Origin: Symsagittifera roscoffensis
Taxonomy: Eukaryota; Xenacoelomorpha; Acoela; Convolutidae
Length of the DNA: 64,000 bases
Assembly: GCF_963678635.1 (NCBI RefSeq)
Contig: NC_087065.1
Span: 53,449,858-53,513,857, forward strand
Reading direction: 5' to 3'
The notes below the pieces were generated by a model, which had not been told where the DNA came from, made no database searches, and worked only from the letters and a program-made list of their open reading frames with translations. This document shows, piece after piece, positions 51,419-63,435 of this stretch (its first letter is position 1; each line of letters starts with the position of its first letter). Both the position numbers and the translations under genes were made by a program.

Positions 51419-53090
51419 ATTTACTGTTTAGGAATTAAGTTCCAAGTTTTGAATGATCATAAAGCCAGAGTTATTGCACTAGGAGACAACTGGGGGAACA
51501 AGATTGAACGGTCCATATTGATAAAGTGGGTGGCCAAAACGACGAAATGTTATCATTTGATTAATCGATTGCTCGTTTTGAAGGCACTCAATTAGAAATG
51601 TCAGACTACATATCTGGAAACTCAAAACTTGAGGTGCCCTTAACTTCACAGTAGGATGAACAATTCGTCTTAAAGCATTTCAGATCTCCGATGAAGCCTG
51701 CCGCAACATAGACAGCTCAAATAAACATACGGCGGGTCAAGAGGAAATTGTGTTGATAAATGTTCAGAGATTGGTTAATATCGATGAATCGGAGTTCATT
51801 ACAATTTGAACCTCAGCAAGAGGTTAGCGCTCACTGCTGTGTCACTACAAGAGTTGAGGGGAAATTGGACAAGTACATTGACCAATCAGAATTGAAAAAT
51901 CCCACTGCCAAATTGGTTCACTACAGCAAAATTGAGGAGATTTTTTTTATCAGTTAGCTAGCTTTACACAGAAAAGCATGCATCCACAAGAAGACCCCGC
52001 TACTAGCGGTTTACTTAGCCAATTAGATAAGATTATACAAGTTCACAATTCTTCTGTACATCTCGGAACTTTACGCGGCAATCTTTTAATCAATCAGAAC
52101 ACTTTATGAGGTTTAGCAACTCATCGCAAGATGACGGAATTATATGCGGCGAAAACTTTTAGCAATTTGAATTCTTTTTCAAAATTTGTTTACAAAACAC
52201 AGCAATGAATCGGATCGTCACGATTAGGCAACGAATCGAGTCCCAACTAATAGACAGAGAAGATGACGTAATCAGGCAAAAAAAGCAAAACTTTTGTCTC
52301 TTACTTCAAAATTCAAGATTTATACTCTCATCTCAAACACAAAACTCAAAAAGAACCACCAATTTTTTCTTTAGGATGATGTTAAAAAAACAGTTTTACC
52401 TTCCATCAGTCACTCAATATGAAAACCTGATGTTTGAGGAACGAGCGACAGAAGACAACCGGCTGAAACACTGAGATCAGGACGAGAAACAGGACGAGCT
52501 ATGTTAAAAGGTTAGCGAAACTCAGAGTTGCTGGATTAGAGAGACTGACGTGAGTCAACAATGCTGGCTGAACCAGTGAGGAAAATAACATCAACGAAGA
52601 CGCCCACCATCTCAGCAGACAAGAAGTCAACCACCAAAGGACTTCACAACATTCTGGACGCCGACCTTTCAGAACTGACGATAAAGGTCAGCCAACTGGG
52701 TAAACTGACGGAAACACATCCCAGTCAAACAGAGGAGAATATATAAGATTGGGAAGTAAAATGGCCAACTTCTGGAACGACCGACGACGATGTAATCATC
52801 GATTGTATTGTGATAGACAATCGGTTGGTTATTCCAATTTTTTTTGAGGAAACTGTTATATCTCGACCCCACACATCCGAGTCAAGAGGCGATGGTGGAC
52901 GCTACTGAATATCTCCGGTGGTCGAAGATGCAGAGAAGCTATTGATGTCTGCCAATCTTGCAGATCGAGCTCTATGTATGATAAAATTTCCAAGTCTACC
53001 AACTCGTTTAACTCTCAAAACCTTCGACAGATTTTACCGGACGAAACGCAAAAATTCAGTTGAATTTTTAGGACCGTTTTTTTATTCCTA
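51419..53090 (+). pseudogene. Decayed gypsy-like pol (relic C), right part: RNase H to integrase
   Basis: It resumes directly after element B. YCLGIKFQVLNDHKA aligns with YILGRSFTVITDHKA of element A RNase H. Near 52745-53070, fragments such as IDNRLVIPIFFEE and EFLGPFF align with LDGRLVIPLPLQV and DFWGPI of the integrase zinc-finger to core region. Multiple stops and shifts. No sequence matching the rest of the integrase core follows. Confidence 0.75.
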
Positions 53091-53365
53091 TTGAAACCAA
53101 AAACTAAGAGAGTGAAAAATAATCACGTTTTTGGAAAGCCATATTCTCCAACACAGTTTTCCAATGCGTTTGAGGATGGCAATTATTCAGGATTATTCAT
53201 TTATTTCAGGATTTTAACTTCAATTGATTTTTGAGGACTGATTTGGTTCCTATTAAAACCAGAAAATCAAAGAGTGAAAAATAATCAAGTTTTTGAAAGG
53301 CTCGATTCTCCAACACACTTTTCCGAGGAGTTTGAGGATGGGCAATTATTTAGGATTTGAAAAAG
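53070..53365. repeat. Two diverged copies of a ~165-bp unit
   Basis: The segment with TTCCTATTGAAACCA, AGAGTGAAAAATAATCA, TTCTCCAACACA and GTTTGAGGATGG recurs about 160 bp later with about 10% change. Confidence 0.6.
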
Positions 53366-53429
53366 CAAAACTAGCTGTTTTTGTAAATCAAAATTGATTA
53401 ACCAAATACTCTGCCTAATGAGAGACCAC

Positions 53430-53804
53430 TGTTATACCCTCAGCCAGTTGCTGAGGTATATACTGTGTAATATCGATTGTCAAAGTTTATGCTTGATCGC
53501 TGACTAAGAATTGGAAAGAGAAGAGATTGAGAGCAACTTAAATTCAGTTCTTAAAGTTAAGTCTGATTCGAATCTGACCTCGAAATCATGAGAGAGACAG
53601 AGACTTATAAATAACTATTGAATATGGTGTTAGGTTTAATAGGTACTTAATTTAGATCAGACTTCTATATAGTTCAGTTTACATAGTATTACATAAGTAT
53701 ATGGTTAGCACTTGGAATGGATGTAATGTTTTAGATACACATAGTTCTAATATCCGAATGGATAACAGTTCATATTTGTATGTACTGTATCCGTGTGGAT
53801 AACA
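53430..53804 (-). repeat. 3' LTR of minus-strand element D
   Basis: Read on the minus strand it starts TGTTATCC and ends GGGTATAACA, giving inverted TGTTAT/ATAACA tips. It is preceded by the purine tract AAGAAACAAGGGAAA. TATCCGnnTGGATAACA occurs twice at its start (53751-53767 and 53788-53804). No second LTR is seen, so the boundary rests on these signals alone. Confidence 0.55.
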
Positions 53805-53833
53805 TTTCCCTTGTTTCTTATATGATGAATACA

Positions 53834-55876
53834 TCATATATCTTTAGCAGTATCCGTAGCGTCCTTGTGTGAAATTTGGGAGTCGTTTCCATCCAATGCT
53901 AATTTCAATATCGGTTGAGTATATGCGTCCGATGATGTCTGTGGGGTTTGTACCGTGCTGGGCTCATTGTTACCTTCCTCATTGACGTATCTGCTTGGAC
54001 GTTTAGGTCGCTCCTGTTTCTCGTATTCCCTCTGGAAAGTCATTGAGTTTTTGGGTGGAGAGATGGATTGGAGGATTTTCATGGCATCGTTGAAACTGTC
54101 AATAAAGGATTTATCCGGAGAGTATGGCGTTTCATCCGATCTACCTATGACGTAGCGTGAACTAATCGCTCGTTGTTGGGGGTTATTTGGGCTGAGAGAC
54201 GTAGTTGACGTATCTATTCCTGAGGCTAGTTGAGTTCGTGAGCTACTTTGTGGTGATGTCTCGTGTGCGTGTGTGTCCGCTTCCGTTGGGCCGCCTGTTT
54301 CACCGGACTCTTTAATTCTCATCTGTTCCGGTGTTTTCTCTGAAGAATGGCACGGTTTTTTGTCACTTGAACTGATCTCTATACATTCGATGTCTGTCGA
54401 AGATTCGTGGACAGCGATCGTCTGGCCAGTTGGTTCGGATGTATTTTGTTGCACCGTTATGAGGCATACCTCCTCAACTGTAGTGTTCTTTGCGATTGTA
54501 TTGATCGGGATTGCGTTACCGAATTTTTGTGCCAAGGCGCTTGTTTTGTTTCGTGTTGATCGACGGTTTGGAACTGATGATTGTGCATTTTTGTTTGCGC
54601 TCGAATTTTGTGGCGGCGTGGTTTTCCGATCTACTTTTTTGGCTGGCGGCATTTGCGGTGACTGTTTTAATTCTTGGATGATTGAGTCGTCTGAAGAGAG
54701 GGAAACTGATGTATCACATTCGAATTCGATGTTTTTGTTCGCCTCCTTTCGTATCTTACTTGGGCTGCCTTGACCTTTCCGGCTTGGTGACTTTAGGTTT
54801 GTGGTTGACGATTGAGTCTGTGTTGTCGAGGCTTTAGCTGTTGGTGGGATTATTTTGTGGAGCCTATCATGTCCTAGCTTCCGTCTGCTGGTCGTTTGTC
54901 GTATCAATTCTTCGACATTCTTAGGTGGTGGTTTCCGTTTTGGGCTTGTTGTTGCTGATGAGTTTTTTCCCCCCCGGTTACCATGGTCTACTGTTGTCTT
55001 CTTTGGGACTTTTGAGCCAGTTGGTACGTTTTGATTGATGTCTTTGTCTAAAATACGGGATTTTGCTCTTGGTAAGTGTTTGTATGCTACGAAATCTTTT
55101 AACTGAGCCGGTCTACATTTCCCGTACACCCTTGGATCAGGTACAAATGCTAGTCCGTCGTGCCTTATGACCCTTGGTTGTTTTCCGTCCTCCCGAACCC
55201 ATGCCGTGTGCGGGGAGTAATTAATTATCGACCCGTTTTCAATAACTTTGAATTGTGGCCCAAATACCCCTGCATTTTTTGTTTTGCGTGCAATGGTTCC
55301 CGATTTTCGAGCTACTTGTTCAAGGCGTTTTCCTAACGCTGGATCTATAGTGTTTTGGGGTCCTTTAAATCGATCTTTCAGGAACACCAAGGGAGCTTTT
55401 TCTAATTTATGCTTTTCCTGTTGTGTAAGCCACCGAATTGGTTTTCGTGTTCTAATATTTGCTATGTCATGTTTTGGGTTTTCTGCGAGAAAAGACCGTT
55501 TTACTTTTTGTAAATCATACGGTATATTATTAAGCGGAAGGTGCGCACCTATTGGGAACTTTTGTAGCAAGGCCTGATCGAACTGTTCGTCCTCGTCTGT
55601 GTCCGAAAGTGAGATGTGCTTTTTTGTCTCGGGGGGAGTCTGTCTTTGGCCTATGGTTTTGCTTCTAATTCCCATGGAGGATGGTCCGGCTGGTTCGCAC
55701 AGTGGTTCGGGAAGGTACGTTGGTTTGTACACCACATCGAGTTCATCCTCGCTATTGGCTTCTCTGTTCCAGATGGCCTCCGGCGTGAGGGCAGGTTTTG
55801 TGAGCATTTTCTCATCTAGCACGAAAAATGTGAACTCGAAAACGATGCTTTCGTACAATACAATGCAAATTGTTAA
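53834..55876 (-). pseudogene. pol: 3' end of a third gypsy-like pol (element D)
   Basis: An open frame of about 680 codons without an ATG at its start; the upstream limit is a TAG at 55877-55879, and TTG codons are the only early starts. Its first part (TKPALTPEAIWNREANS) aligns with the integrase end of element A (TKLTPFEAHHGREANT). A post-integrase module follows (FKVIENGSIINYSPHTAW, compare LKLKNGSVLRKSAVA), then a long disordered Ser/Thr/Pro-rich tail with RRSTRNK, like RRSTRRR in A. The stop falls in a small hairpin just before the 3' LTR. Everything upstream of the integrase end is missing, so this is a 5'-truncated element. A host gene is a less likely alternative. Confidence 0.6.
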
Positions 55877-55879
55877 CTA

Positions 55880-56353
55880 TGCGTTTGGATCCCATATTCG
55901 ATAGTTTCGAATCAGCGGTCAAAACTATCCTAGAAAATAATCGTACAACACGACAACCTATTCTTAAGAAATATCTCTTTGAACGTCACTCTAGCCGGAA
56001 ACCTAAATGACAATGTTCTCAAATTAGGGATAATTTTAGTAGTTATTTAAATTCAGGTGAAGAGAAGCTCGAAAAATCAATGCTGAAGCCAAATGAACTG
56101 AGCAAATTAACAGACTCAACGAACAGAGCGAATGCACTCAAGAAAAAATTACAAACCGTGGCGTCTCTCCGAGGTTCAGGAAGGCAATGAAGAAGCACAC
56201 AGTGTCAGTGCCCCCAAAAAAAAGTAGCTAAGGCAGCAAACAACAGAAGATTGCACAAGATGCATTTGATACACTAGGGAGATTAGACATCCTAGAAAAA
56301 TTAACAGAGAGAAATCCATCGCTTGATGCGAGCTGGAGGAATGACCTGAATCA
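55880..56353. other. Mixed sequence with decayed coding-like fragments
   Basis: Plus-strand fragments near 56050-56180 and 56230-56402 read as Lys/Leu-rich helices (for example LDILEKLTERNPSLDASW) in two frames. They may be the remains of a Gag or host exon. Too short and broken to assign. Confidence 0.35.
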
Positions 56354-59300
56354 AAGGACAAAGAGATTAAGAAAAGTCGTTTCAGAGGCCGAAGACAAGT
56401 AATCTTCCATTCAATTTGCCGAAAAAAATAATGTAGATAGGTGATTAGGAAGGTGATTAGATAAACTCACATACCGCTTAAGCTAAAAATGTATAGCCCG
56501 ACAGCCAGCACAGGCTGACGTGACCAAAGACACTGTCAGCAGGCACTTCTAGTCATCCAGCAGACCGAGGAGGTTCATAAATCCCATCAGCCTGCAAACT
56601 GAATAAGCTTTTACACCGGTGCAGTTCAAGCAACCTTGACAGACGTGAACAAAATTTAACAAGGCTGTTTTATCATCAACAGACGAAATCGACTCGGAAG
56701 AAAGGCAGATTTTTCACGTGACTTGATCAGTTACAGGGAAAGACAACGCAGGTGTCTGCATCAATGGCAAAGATAAGGAACAAACCGACAACCGCCAAAT
56801 ACTGGCCGCCAGATAAACCAGTTCGTAAAATCTGCAAGATAATATCCCGAGCGGCGCAATTTACGACTTCGTTATTCAGCTTGTCAGAACACGAAATAAA
56901 AATAGTACCAAATGGAGACTCAGAGCTACACAGAGTACGAACAAGTCAGTGTAGCCTAAAGGTTTTCCGAGATATCACAGTTATGCCTAATGTTTTTTGA
57001 CAAATTCAAAAAAAATTAAAATAATTGAATAAAACTAAAATCTCAGAAATTGTTTTCTGTTTTTGAAATACATTGTAGTCAACTAAGCCCGTTACTTACA
57101 AAAGTGCTAGATTTTATTCCTCTCTCATCTCTTAAAAAAACTAAACTTACTTGAAATAAATGCAATTGTAAATCATTTTTTGTTTGAAAAAGTTTTCTAG
57201 AAGATAATTCTGTGCTACTTGTACAGGCATCAATCAGCCACACTCGTTTTTTCTTTAGTCACATATTTTCTCATGAAAATTATTACGCTTGCAGTTTTAG
57301 TTTTATCTGCTTAAAATATCAGATTTTTTGAGATTTCAGAAACTTCGTAGCACTTGGTGATCGAGTCTGAGTTAATGTTAAATTTTTATGTCAAAACTTG
57401 GATCCGATACAAACATTAAAAGAAAATCACTGTGTAGAACTCCGATAATTTTGTTTGCTGACTATATTGTCCTTTAAAGGAGTTTTTCTGAGGGTGCCTT
57501 CAACGCTAACATACATTAACATCGACAGGACGTGAGCTCCGATAAACGCTATTTTTTGTAAAAATCTTTAAGAAATGTCTAAAAGCTGGATTTTTTTTTG
57601 CACATTTTTTAATTATTCTGCTGTGCACAAAAGTTTGGAAAAGTTGGGTTTTCATAGTAACTCTGAAAATTAGATTGGTAGGCATAGATAGAGGTAGACA
57701 CAAATTTTTGAATTTTTTGAAAAACCGCCATATCCCTCATCAAATTTTTTTTTTTATTAATCAACTGGAAATATCACAGCCGATAAAAAAGCATAGCGCT
57801 GTAGCTTCAACTTACAGCAGAGGTCACTAAATTGAGAAACGAATCAGTCAAATCATTCGGCCTGGCAAATCTTTCGATAAAGATTCGAACACAACAGCCA
57901 AACCCTGTGCATCTTGAGTTCTGCAAACGATAATGGAACATCCACAGCTTAAGGACAAAGAGATTAAGAAAAGTCGTTTCAGAGGCCGAAGACAAGTAAT
58001 CTTCCATTCAATTTGCCGAAAAAAATAAAGTAGATAGGTGATTAGGAAGGTGATTAGATAAACTCACATACCGCTTAAGCTAAAAATGTATAGCCCGACA
58101 GCCAGCACAGGCTGACGTGACCAAAGACACTGTCAGCAGGCACTTCTAGTCATCCAGCAGACCGAGGAGGTTCAAAAATCCCATCAGCCTGCAAACCGAA
58201 TAAGCTTTTACACCGGTGCAGTTCAAGCAACCTTGACAGACGTGAACAAAATTTAATAAGGCTGTTTTATCATCAACAGACGAAATCGACTCGGAAGAAA
58301 GGCAGAATTTTTCACGTGACTTGATCAGTTACAGGGAAAGACAACGCAGGTGTCTGCATCAATGGCAAAGATAAGGAACAAACCGATACCCGCCAAATAC
58401 TGGCCGCCAGATAAACCAGTTCGTAAAATCTGCAAGATAATATCCCGAGCGGCGCAATTTACGACTTCGTTATTCAGCTTGTCAGAACACGAAATAAAAA
58501 TAGTACCAAATGGAGACTCAGAGCTACACAGAGTACGAACAAGTCAGTGTAGGCTAAAGGTTTTCCGAGATATCACAGTTATGCCTAATGTTTTTTGACA
58601 AATTCAAAAAAAATTAAAATAATTGAAAAAAACTAAAATCTCAGAAATTGTTTTCTGTTTTTGAAATACATTGTAGTCAACTAAGCCCGTTACTTACAAA
58701 AGTGCTAGATTTTATTCCTCTCTCATCTCTTAAAAAAACTAAACTTACTTGAAATAAATGCAATTGTAAATCATTTTTTGTTTGAAAAAGTTTTCTAGAA
58801 GATAATTCTGTGCTACTTGTACAGGCATCACTCAGCCACACTCGTTTTTTCTTTAGTCACATATTTTCTCATGAAAATTATTACATTTGCAGTTTTAGTT
58901 TTATCTGCTTAAAATATCAGATTTTTTGAGATTTCAGAAACTTCGTAGCACTTGGTGATCGAGTCTGAGTTAATGTTAAATTTTTATGTCAAAACTTGGA
59001 TCCGATACAAACATTAAAAAAAAATCACTGTGTAGAACTCCGATAATTTTGTTTGCTGACTATATTGTCCTTTAAAGGAGTTTTTCTGAGGGTGCCTTCA
59101 ACGCTAACATACATTAACATCGACAGGACGTGAGCTCCGATAAACGCTATTTTTTGTAAAAATCTTTAAGAAATGTCTAAAAGCTGGATTTTTTTTTGCA
59201 CATTTTTTAATTATTCTGCTGTGCACAAAAGTTTGGAAAAGTTGGGTTTTCATAGTAACTCTGAAAATTAGATTGGTAGGCATAGATAGAGGTAGACACA

Positions 59301-59548
59301 AATTTTTGAATTTTTTGAAAAACCGCCATATCCCTCATCAAATTTTTTTTTTTATTAATCAACTGGAAATATCACAGCCGATAAAAAAGCATAGCGCTGT
59401 AGCTTCAACTTACAGCAGAGGTCACTAAATTGAGAAACGAATCAGTCAAATCATTCGGCCTGGCAAATCTTTCGATAAAGATTCGAACACAACAGCCAAA
59501 CCCTGTGCATCTTGAGTTCTGCAAACGATAATGGAACATCCACAGCTG
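56354..59548. repeat. 1.6-kb tandem duplication (two copies)
   Basis: Copies 56354-57950 and 57951-59548 are about 98% identical at a constant offset of 1597-1598 bp. The junction reads CCACAGCTTAAGGACAAAG; the right end continues CCACAGCTGTTATAATTC. Each holds an 82-codon frame (MSASMAKIRNKP..., 56752-57000 and 58350-58598) of no known family. The frame is preserved in both copies, but that is expected for so recent a duplication. Confidence 0.9.
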
Positions 59549-59819
59549 TTATAATTCTAGAGCTAATGAATAAGCAAATAAAGTTTGTTCCTGAAAATTC
59601 AAGCAAAACCAAAATTAAGCCTTGAAAAAAATATCAGCCTCAGAAAATCAAGCCCACTTCGTGATCGTACTCAAAATCGAATGCTTCCCAGACAAGCAAA
59701 TGACCTATACTTTCACTACTAATCTATTTTTCACTATCTATATTTTACTACTTTCATACCAAACTAGCGTACAACGCACCTCCGGTACTCATGATAAACA
59801 GCATATATTGGAAAAAGGA
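59549..59819. other. Short noncoding gap
   Basis: A 101-codon frame (59622-59927) with a hydrophobic stretch crosses into the repeat array. No domain; unsupported as a gene. Confidence 0.35.
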
Positions 59820-61250
59820 TCTGCATTGTTTGAGTGTGCTTTGACAGCACCCAATTACAGGGTTCGTACTTACAAACTTTGCAAAAATTTTGTTCAAGTT
59901 TTTTATACAAATTTTGAAGAACCATAAAATTTTGTGAAGTTTTATATAAGTTCTTCGAAAAATTTAAAATTAACTAAGAAACGTCACACCTGGGAAGCTA
60001 AAAGCAATTGAGCAGTCGCATTTGGACTCTTACAGTACCCAACTACAACGTTGGGAAATTCAAATTTTGAGAAACTTCACCTTAAGTTTTCTAAAAAGAG
60101 GTATTTTGCTGTGAAAACCAGAAAAAAGTTCACATTTCGAAAATTACCAAGATTTGAGCAGTCTTATTAGATGGCAATAATCGCAAGTAAGTACTCATAC
60201 TCAGATAGCATCTTTGAAAGTACTCAGATAGCACACAACTACATGAATGGGAATTTCACTTTAGTAATCTATTTTGTAATTGGAGTTTTCTGAAAATTCC
60301 AAAAAAAAATCACAAAAACGCGTCGTATTTCTTTAACTAACAAAATTTGAGCATTCTTGATTGGAGGCCCGATTTGCAACTCCTGAGAGTACTCTGACAG
60401 CCCCCAACTACAGGTTGGAAATTTCAAACTTTGAAAAGAAAATTAATTTAATTTTTAAATTAAAAATCACAAATAAGTCATATCTGGAAAGCTGCAAGGT
60501 TTTGAGCAGTCATATTTGGAGGCAAAAATCACAAACCCTGAGAGCACCCTGAAAGAGCCTTACTAGAGAGATAGTAATTTCAAGTTTTATAAAAAAAAAG
60601 TTCATACCCAAGTTCTCTGAAAATTTCTGAGAAAATCCTAAAAACCGTCATATCTCGAGATCTACAAGATTTTGAGCAGACATATTCGGAGGCAAGATTT
60701 GCAACCCCATGAGCGTACCCTCACAGATTCCAATAACAGGATTGAGATTTTCAAAATTTTGGAAGTTTTTAACATCTATTTTTTTGAAAAATTCGGAGAA
60801 AATCATTAAAAAAAGACATATCTCGAAAACTACAAGGATTTGAGCAGTCATATTTGGAGGCAAAAATCGCAACTCTTGAGAGTACCCTGACAGAGCCTCA
60901 CAGACGAGATGGGAATATCAAAATTTTTGAATTTTTTTCATATCTAAGTTTTCTGAATTTTTTTTTTCAAATCCGAAAACGTCATATCTCAAAAACTACA
61001 CGGATTTGAGCAGCCATAATTAGAGGCAAAATTCGCAACCTCTGAGAGTACCCTCACAAAATCCAACAACAGGACTGAGATCTTCGACGTATTAGAATTT
61101 TTCCAAATTAAAAGAAGAAATGATAAAAAAAACGTCATATCTCGAAAACTACAAGGATTTGGTTCTTCATATATGGAGGCCAGAATCGCAAAACCTGGGA
61201 AAACTCTGACAACATCCAACTATTGGGTTGCTAATTACAAACTTGATGAA
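59820..61250. repeat. Degenerate tandem repeat array, about 165-bp period
   Basis: A block of the form ATATCTCGAAAACTACAAGGATTTGAGCAGTCATA split around TTTGGAGGCAAAAATCGCAA, then GAGAGTACCCTGACAG...CCAAC, recurs near 60010, 60154, 60347, 60495, 60674, 60842, 61009 and 61160. Copies are 10-30% diverged with spacing of 145-190 bp. Confidence 0.75.
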
Positions 61251-61680
61251 ATAAAAACTGAATTTAAACGGGAAAATCGAAAAAAAAACCTTAACCATTG
61301 CAATATACGATATAGCTTAAACGTGAAAAAAATCTTTTGCTAAAGATGCAAAAAATACGTTCAAAAAGCTTAAACATGGCGAGATAATGCAGCCCGCATT
61401 TAAATATATAATAGATTTGACAGAAAAAAGTTTAAAAAAATTAGGAGACAGGTAGTCAGACATAATCAAATTAATTTAAAAAAGCAGGTATACAGACAGA
61501 CTTAATTTGGCCTCAAAAAAATTTACTGAAAAATTAACCACCTTGCCGAAAATTAAATGAAAAATTTTCTTAAGTATTGCAATAAATGATATAGCTTAAA
61601 CATGAAAAAATTCTTTCGTTAAACATGCAAAATTATTATGCTTAAACATGGGAGATAGCTTTCACTAGCATTTAAATATA
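61251..61680. other. Noncoding AT-rich gap
   Basis: Contains a loose direct repeat (TTGCAATA..CGATATAGCTTAAACGTG near 61298 and TTGCAATAAATGATATAGC near 61577). No gene. Confidence 0.45.
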
Positions 61681-61682
61681 GT

Positions 61683-61730
61683 ATAGATAGATAGATAGAT
61701 AGATATAGATAGATAGATAGATAGATAAAT

Positions 61731-61773
<43 letters not shown>

Positions 61774-61812
61774 TAGATAGATATAGATAGATAGATATAG
61801 ATTTAGATAGAT
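61683..61812. repeat. GATA microsatellite
   Basis: About 130 bp of (GATA)n with occasional ATATAGAT interruptions. Confidence 0.95.
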
Positions 61813-62850
61813 TTCATGTTTATTACAAATAGCAATTAATGAATTTTCATAGAGAAGATAAACTGGATTCTGCTCAAATAACAGCGCAGAAACAATTTGG
61901 CATAAGACTGTGCAGCAAAATGTGCAATTTTGAATGAAAAAGAGTTTAGTCGGATTATAACACAGGGACTGCGGTAAACAACTAAACATGCTATAAGGTA
62001 GACAATTCGCAAGCCAATCAAAATAAAGATAAGAATACAAACGTACGAAATGTTTTCTTTTCTCTAATTTGATTGGCTTACGAAAAGTCTACTTTAAGGC
62101 ATGTCTACTTTTTGCTACGTAAAAAACACTTGGTTGCTTGTGTAATGAGCAAAAACAAAATAACAAGAAATATTCACACAAAATGCGGCCCTGAAAAAAA
62201 TTCAGATAACTTTGTCCTTTATGAGTGGTAGCGAACTTTTCTGCAACCTTCGAGCAAGAAAACAAAACATTGCCAGCTCATAGTTAGAAAAAAGTCAAGA
62301 ACGCAAGGAAACAGAAAAAAAACTGATTTATTTTTGAAAAAACTTCAACTTTCGAATCTACGTGAAAAGATATATACCCTTAAAGCTCTTTGAATTTCAC
62401 GAACACTGTATGATTGGTGCTTTGTTGATAAAAAATATCCAATTTGAGAAAACTGGATGGATCAATGGGTAAAGTTTTAATTTCGAGGGAAATCGTTCTT
62501 TTTTGGACCTTAACATTTTTACTGTTCGATAGTGAGGTTTGCCTCCCTTTTAACAAAGAAAGATAATAAAGGAAGTCAAAAGTCAAACCGCGAAAAAAAA
62601 AGATTGAGCATGAACAAATTTGAGAGTTTTTCCTTAAAAAACGAAAAAAATCACCGAGACCTGTATAAGAGTACTCAATACGTTCATTACTCTTAAACAA
62701 ACTTTAATAGACTGAGTTGCTTATCAAGAAACCATTCAAAAAATAAAAATGTGTTCCAAATCTAATTACATAGCTTTCCTCATCAATTTGTAAAATTAAA
62801 TTGCACATGAGAATAGAAATTGCAAGACAACAACTCGACTTGCTGTGACA
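61813..62850. other. Noncoding stretch
   Basis: No supportable gene; short frames only. Confidence 0.45.
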
Positions 62851-62851
62851 T

Positions 62852-63435
62852 TTTATTGCGATTCAATAAATTTCATAAATTACATTTTAATTTAATAAAT
62901 TAGAAATACAAACTTTAATTACAGCGGTGATTTGGTATTGCGAAGAAAAGTTATTAGTTGTGCTGATCTGCGAGCATGAAGAAATGAAGAATGCCATGAT
63001 GTGTAGCACCCAAAATGCACTCCATCAATTTTTGCCGATTTTTTTCACTGATCTTTTTTAACTGGTGGGTTAATGATAACCTTCCTCCACTCCGATTATT
63101 CAGTAACTGCTACATTTTAGGGAAGATTAAGGCACGAATGAGTGAGAAAAGACAGATGAGAAGAAAAAAGAGAAATTTAACAAAATGATGGCCTCAAAAG
63201 GAGTTTTTTTGTTATCGTAACTGCCTGTGACTCGAGTATGTTTCCAGTCATAGAAGAGTTTTGCCGACGGTCACTTGGCCGATAATTAATCATGCCTGCA
63301 ACTGTTTCGGGTTGTGGTTTTCGGGTTGAAACTAGCACCGATTTAGGACGATAAAAGGGGAATTGCCAGCTTTCTCGTATTGCACTAAGATCTCCAGTTG
63401 GGTTATTTTTTTTCACAACCAAACTGAAATTATTT
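62852..63435 (-). other. Possible 3' untranslated region or alternative last exon of the sodium channel
   Basis: A minus-strand AATAAA (plus 62852-62857) could end the transcript. Within it, minus-strand 63177-63422 is an 81-codon frame of ordinary composition. It begins just after ATAATTTCAG, a splice-acceptor-like sequence. It could be an alternative C-terminus in another frame, or chance. Confidence 0.3.

Noticed and set aside
54273..54773. 166-codon plus-strand ORF opposite the element D frame
   Set aside because: It is the antisense of the longer pol-tail frame; its Cys/Val-rich composition is typical of a shadow.
59820..61250. CRISPR-like or other short-repeat array
   Set aside because: Repeats are long, diverged and irregular in a eukaryotic context. 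It is a satellite-like array.
61672..62040. 122-codon minus-strand ORF
   Set aside because: Its C-terminal third is a translation of the GATA microsatellite.
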